A DNA stretch of 64,000 nucleotides, taken from NCBI RefSeq assembly GCF_900115755.1, contig NZ_FOXQ01000001.1:930001-994000 (forward strand), given 5' to 3'. Both the position numbers and the translations under genes were made by a program. Under the pieces are notes generated by a model. It was not told the DNA's origin. It worked only from the letters and a program-made list of their open reading frames with translations, and searched no databases. The DNA is from Parafilimonas terrae. Lineage in GTDB: Bacteria; Bacteroidota; Bacteroidia; Chitinophagales; Chitinophagaceae. The first letter of the stretch is position 1; each line of letters starts with the position of its first letter. This document shows, piece by piece, positions 63,125 through 64,000 of this stretch.

Positions 63125-64000
63125 ATGTCAATAAATCAAAATAATCATGAACATGCAAACATCCCTCCAGGGGATGTGCGCTCCATCGTTCTCGGTTTCT
63201 CCGGCGGCCTTGATACTTCTTTCTGTGTTAAATATTTAGGAGAAGACCAGGGTTACGATGTGCACAGCATTATCGTAAACACGGGCGGTTTCAGCGAAGA
63301 TGAATTAAAAAAGATTGAAGAGCACGCTTATAAACTTGGTGTAAAAACACATACAACAATTGATGCGGTAAAAGGTTATTATGACCGCATTATCAAATAC
63401 CTTGTTTTCGGAAATGTATTAAAAAATAATACTTATCCTTTAAGCGTAAGTGCTGAAAGATTAGTGCAGGCATTGCACATTGCAGATCATGTGAAAGCCG
63501 TGGGTGCAAAAGCAGTTGCGCACGGCAGCACCGGCGCCGGTAACGACCAGGTGCGTTTTGACATGGTGTTTCACATCATGATACCTGAAGTTGAAATTAT
63601 AACGCCAATACGCGATTTAAAACTCAGCCGTGAAGAAGAAATTGAGTACCTGAAAAACAAAGGTGTTGATATGAATTTTGAAAAAGCGGCGTATTCAATC
63701 AACAAAGGTTTATGGGGCACCAGCGTTGGCGGAAAAGAAACATTAAAAAGTAAAGGCATTTTGCCTGAAGAAGCCTGGCCAACGCAAGTTTCAAAACATG
63801 ATAGCGAAGAAGTAAAACTGCATTTTGAAAAGGGTGAGCTCACTGCCGTGAATGATAAAACGTTCAGCCATTCTTCAGCAGCCATTCAATATTTACAAAC
63901 CATAGCAGGTGCTTATGGCATTGGCCGCGATATACATGTGGGCGACACCATCATTGGCATAAAAGGCCGTGTGGGTTTTGAAGCTGCTGCACCAATGGTA
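63125..64000 (+). CDS. argG: Argininosuccinate synthase, N-terminal part (cut by window edge)
   Basis: 292 residues are visible, open to the right edge. After a short tail the ATP-pyrophosphatase loop IVLGFSGGLDTSFCVKYLGED (about 22-40) appears, then SVSAERLVQALHIADHVKAVGAKAVAHGSTGAGNDQVRFDMVF, the citrulline and aspartate-binding region, and EIITPIRDLKLSREEEIEYLKNKGV. It joins citrulline and aspartate using ATP. ATG 63125 is the first start upstream of this. It probably shares its transcript with the GNAT gene; further arg genes would be to the right. Confidence 0.96.
   Translation, partial: MSINQNNHEHANIPPGDVRSIVLGFSGGLDTSFCVKYLGEDQGYDVHSIIVNTGGFSEDELKKIEEHAYKLGVKTHTTIDAVKGYYDRIIKYLVFGNVLKNNTYPLSVSAERLVQALHIADHVKAVGAKAVAHGSTGAGNDQVRFDMVFHIMIPEVEIITPIRDLKLSREEEIEYLKNKGVDMNFEKAAYSINKGLWGTSVGGKETLKSKGILPEEAWPTQVSKHDSEEVKLHFEKGELTAVNDKTFSHSSAAIQYLQTIAGAYGIGRDIHVGDTIIGIKGRVGFEAAAPMV

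Overview
The window looks like chromosomal DNA from a member of the phylum Bacteroidota, most likely the Chitinophagaceae or close relatives. The reasons are promoters with the TAnnTTTG -7 box, weak or absent Shine-Dalgarno sites, secreted proteins ending in AQ just before the mature chain, a type IX secretion (T9SS) C-terminal domain, SecA with a long N-terminal insertion, and Bacteroidota-only families (DUF4835/PorD, DUF4296, GSCFA, Bacteroidota-type omega and anti-sigma/ECF pairs). No rRNA, tRNA, CRISPR array, transposase or prophage gene was seen.

Layout. 1-8.4 kb: the 5' part of gltB (runs off the left edge), recN, a YbiT-like ABC-F ATPase with a decayed second ATP site, then HU - TPR protein - tiny basic COX24/bS22-like protein - RNase G. 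8.5-21.6 kb: housekeeping genes (DPP-IV-type peptidase, fmt, LolC/E-type permease, CBS protein, asnS, scpB, a lone atpG) mixed with a three-gene operon for a secreted protein, a membrane protein and a histidine kinase. 21.8-26.1 kb: secA and a lipoprotein amidase. 26.5-40.4 kb: an accessory carbohydrate-degradation island with a multidomain secreted esterase (3 PKD-like, 2 CBM6, T9SS domain), a glycosidase-like protein, DUF5077/DUF3472 protein, two formylglycine sulfatases, a DUF2264 protein and a CocE-type hydrolase. It has no SusC/SusD pair. 40.5-43.3 kb: an ECF sigma / anti-sigma / outer-membrane protein operon with two tandem 25-codon reading frames between anti-sigma and OMP. 43.5-49 kb: an AGMO-like membrane monooxygenase, HMG-CoA lyase with a GSCFA protein, and envelope proteins. 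48.2-51.5 kb: the operon bamD-rpoZ-coaBC-porD/DUF4835-DUF4296. 51.6-61.4 kb: lolA-like, cmk, guaA, dusB, CPBP protease, a CPA1 antiporter and small unknown genes. 61.5-64 kb: the start of an arginine biosynthesis operon (GNAT then argG, cut by the right edge), preceded by a possible arginine-rich leader peptide.

How the genes work together. The island at 26.5-40.4 kb reads as a secreted and periplasmic set for a sulfated, possibly acylated polysaccharide: esterase and CBM6 at the surface, sulfatases and glycosidase-like enzymes inside, with LacI-type palindromes in the divergent promoter. The bamD, lolA-like, secA, LolC/E-like and PorD genes serve envelope biogenesis. The points most worth a second look are the tandem small ORFs at 41.4-41.6 kb, the Arg leader at 62.1 kb, the non-canonical CoaBC active site and the ABC-F protein with a dead NBD2.
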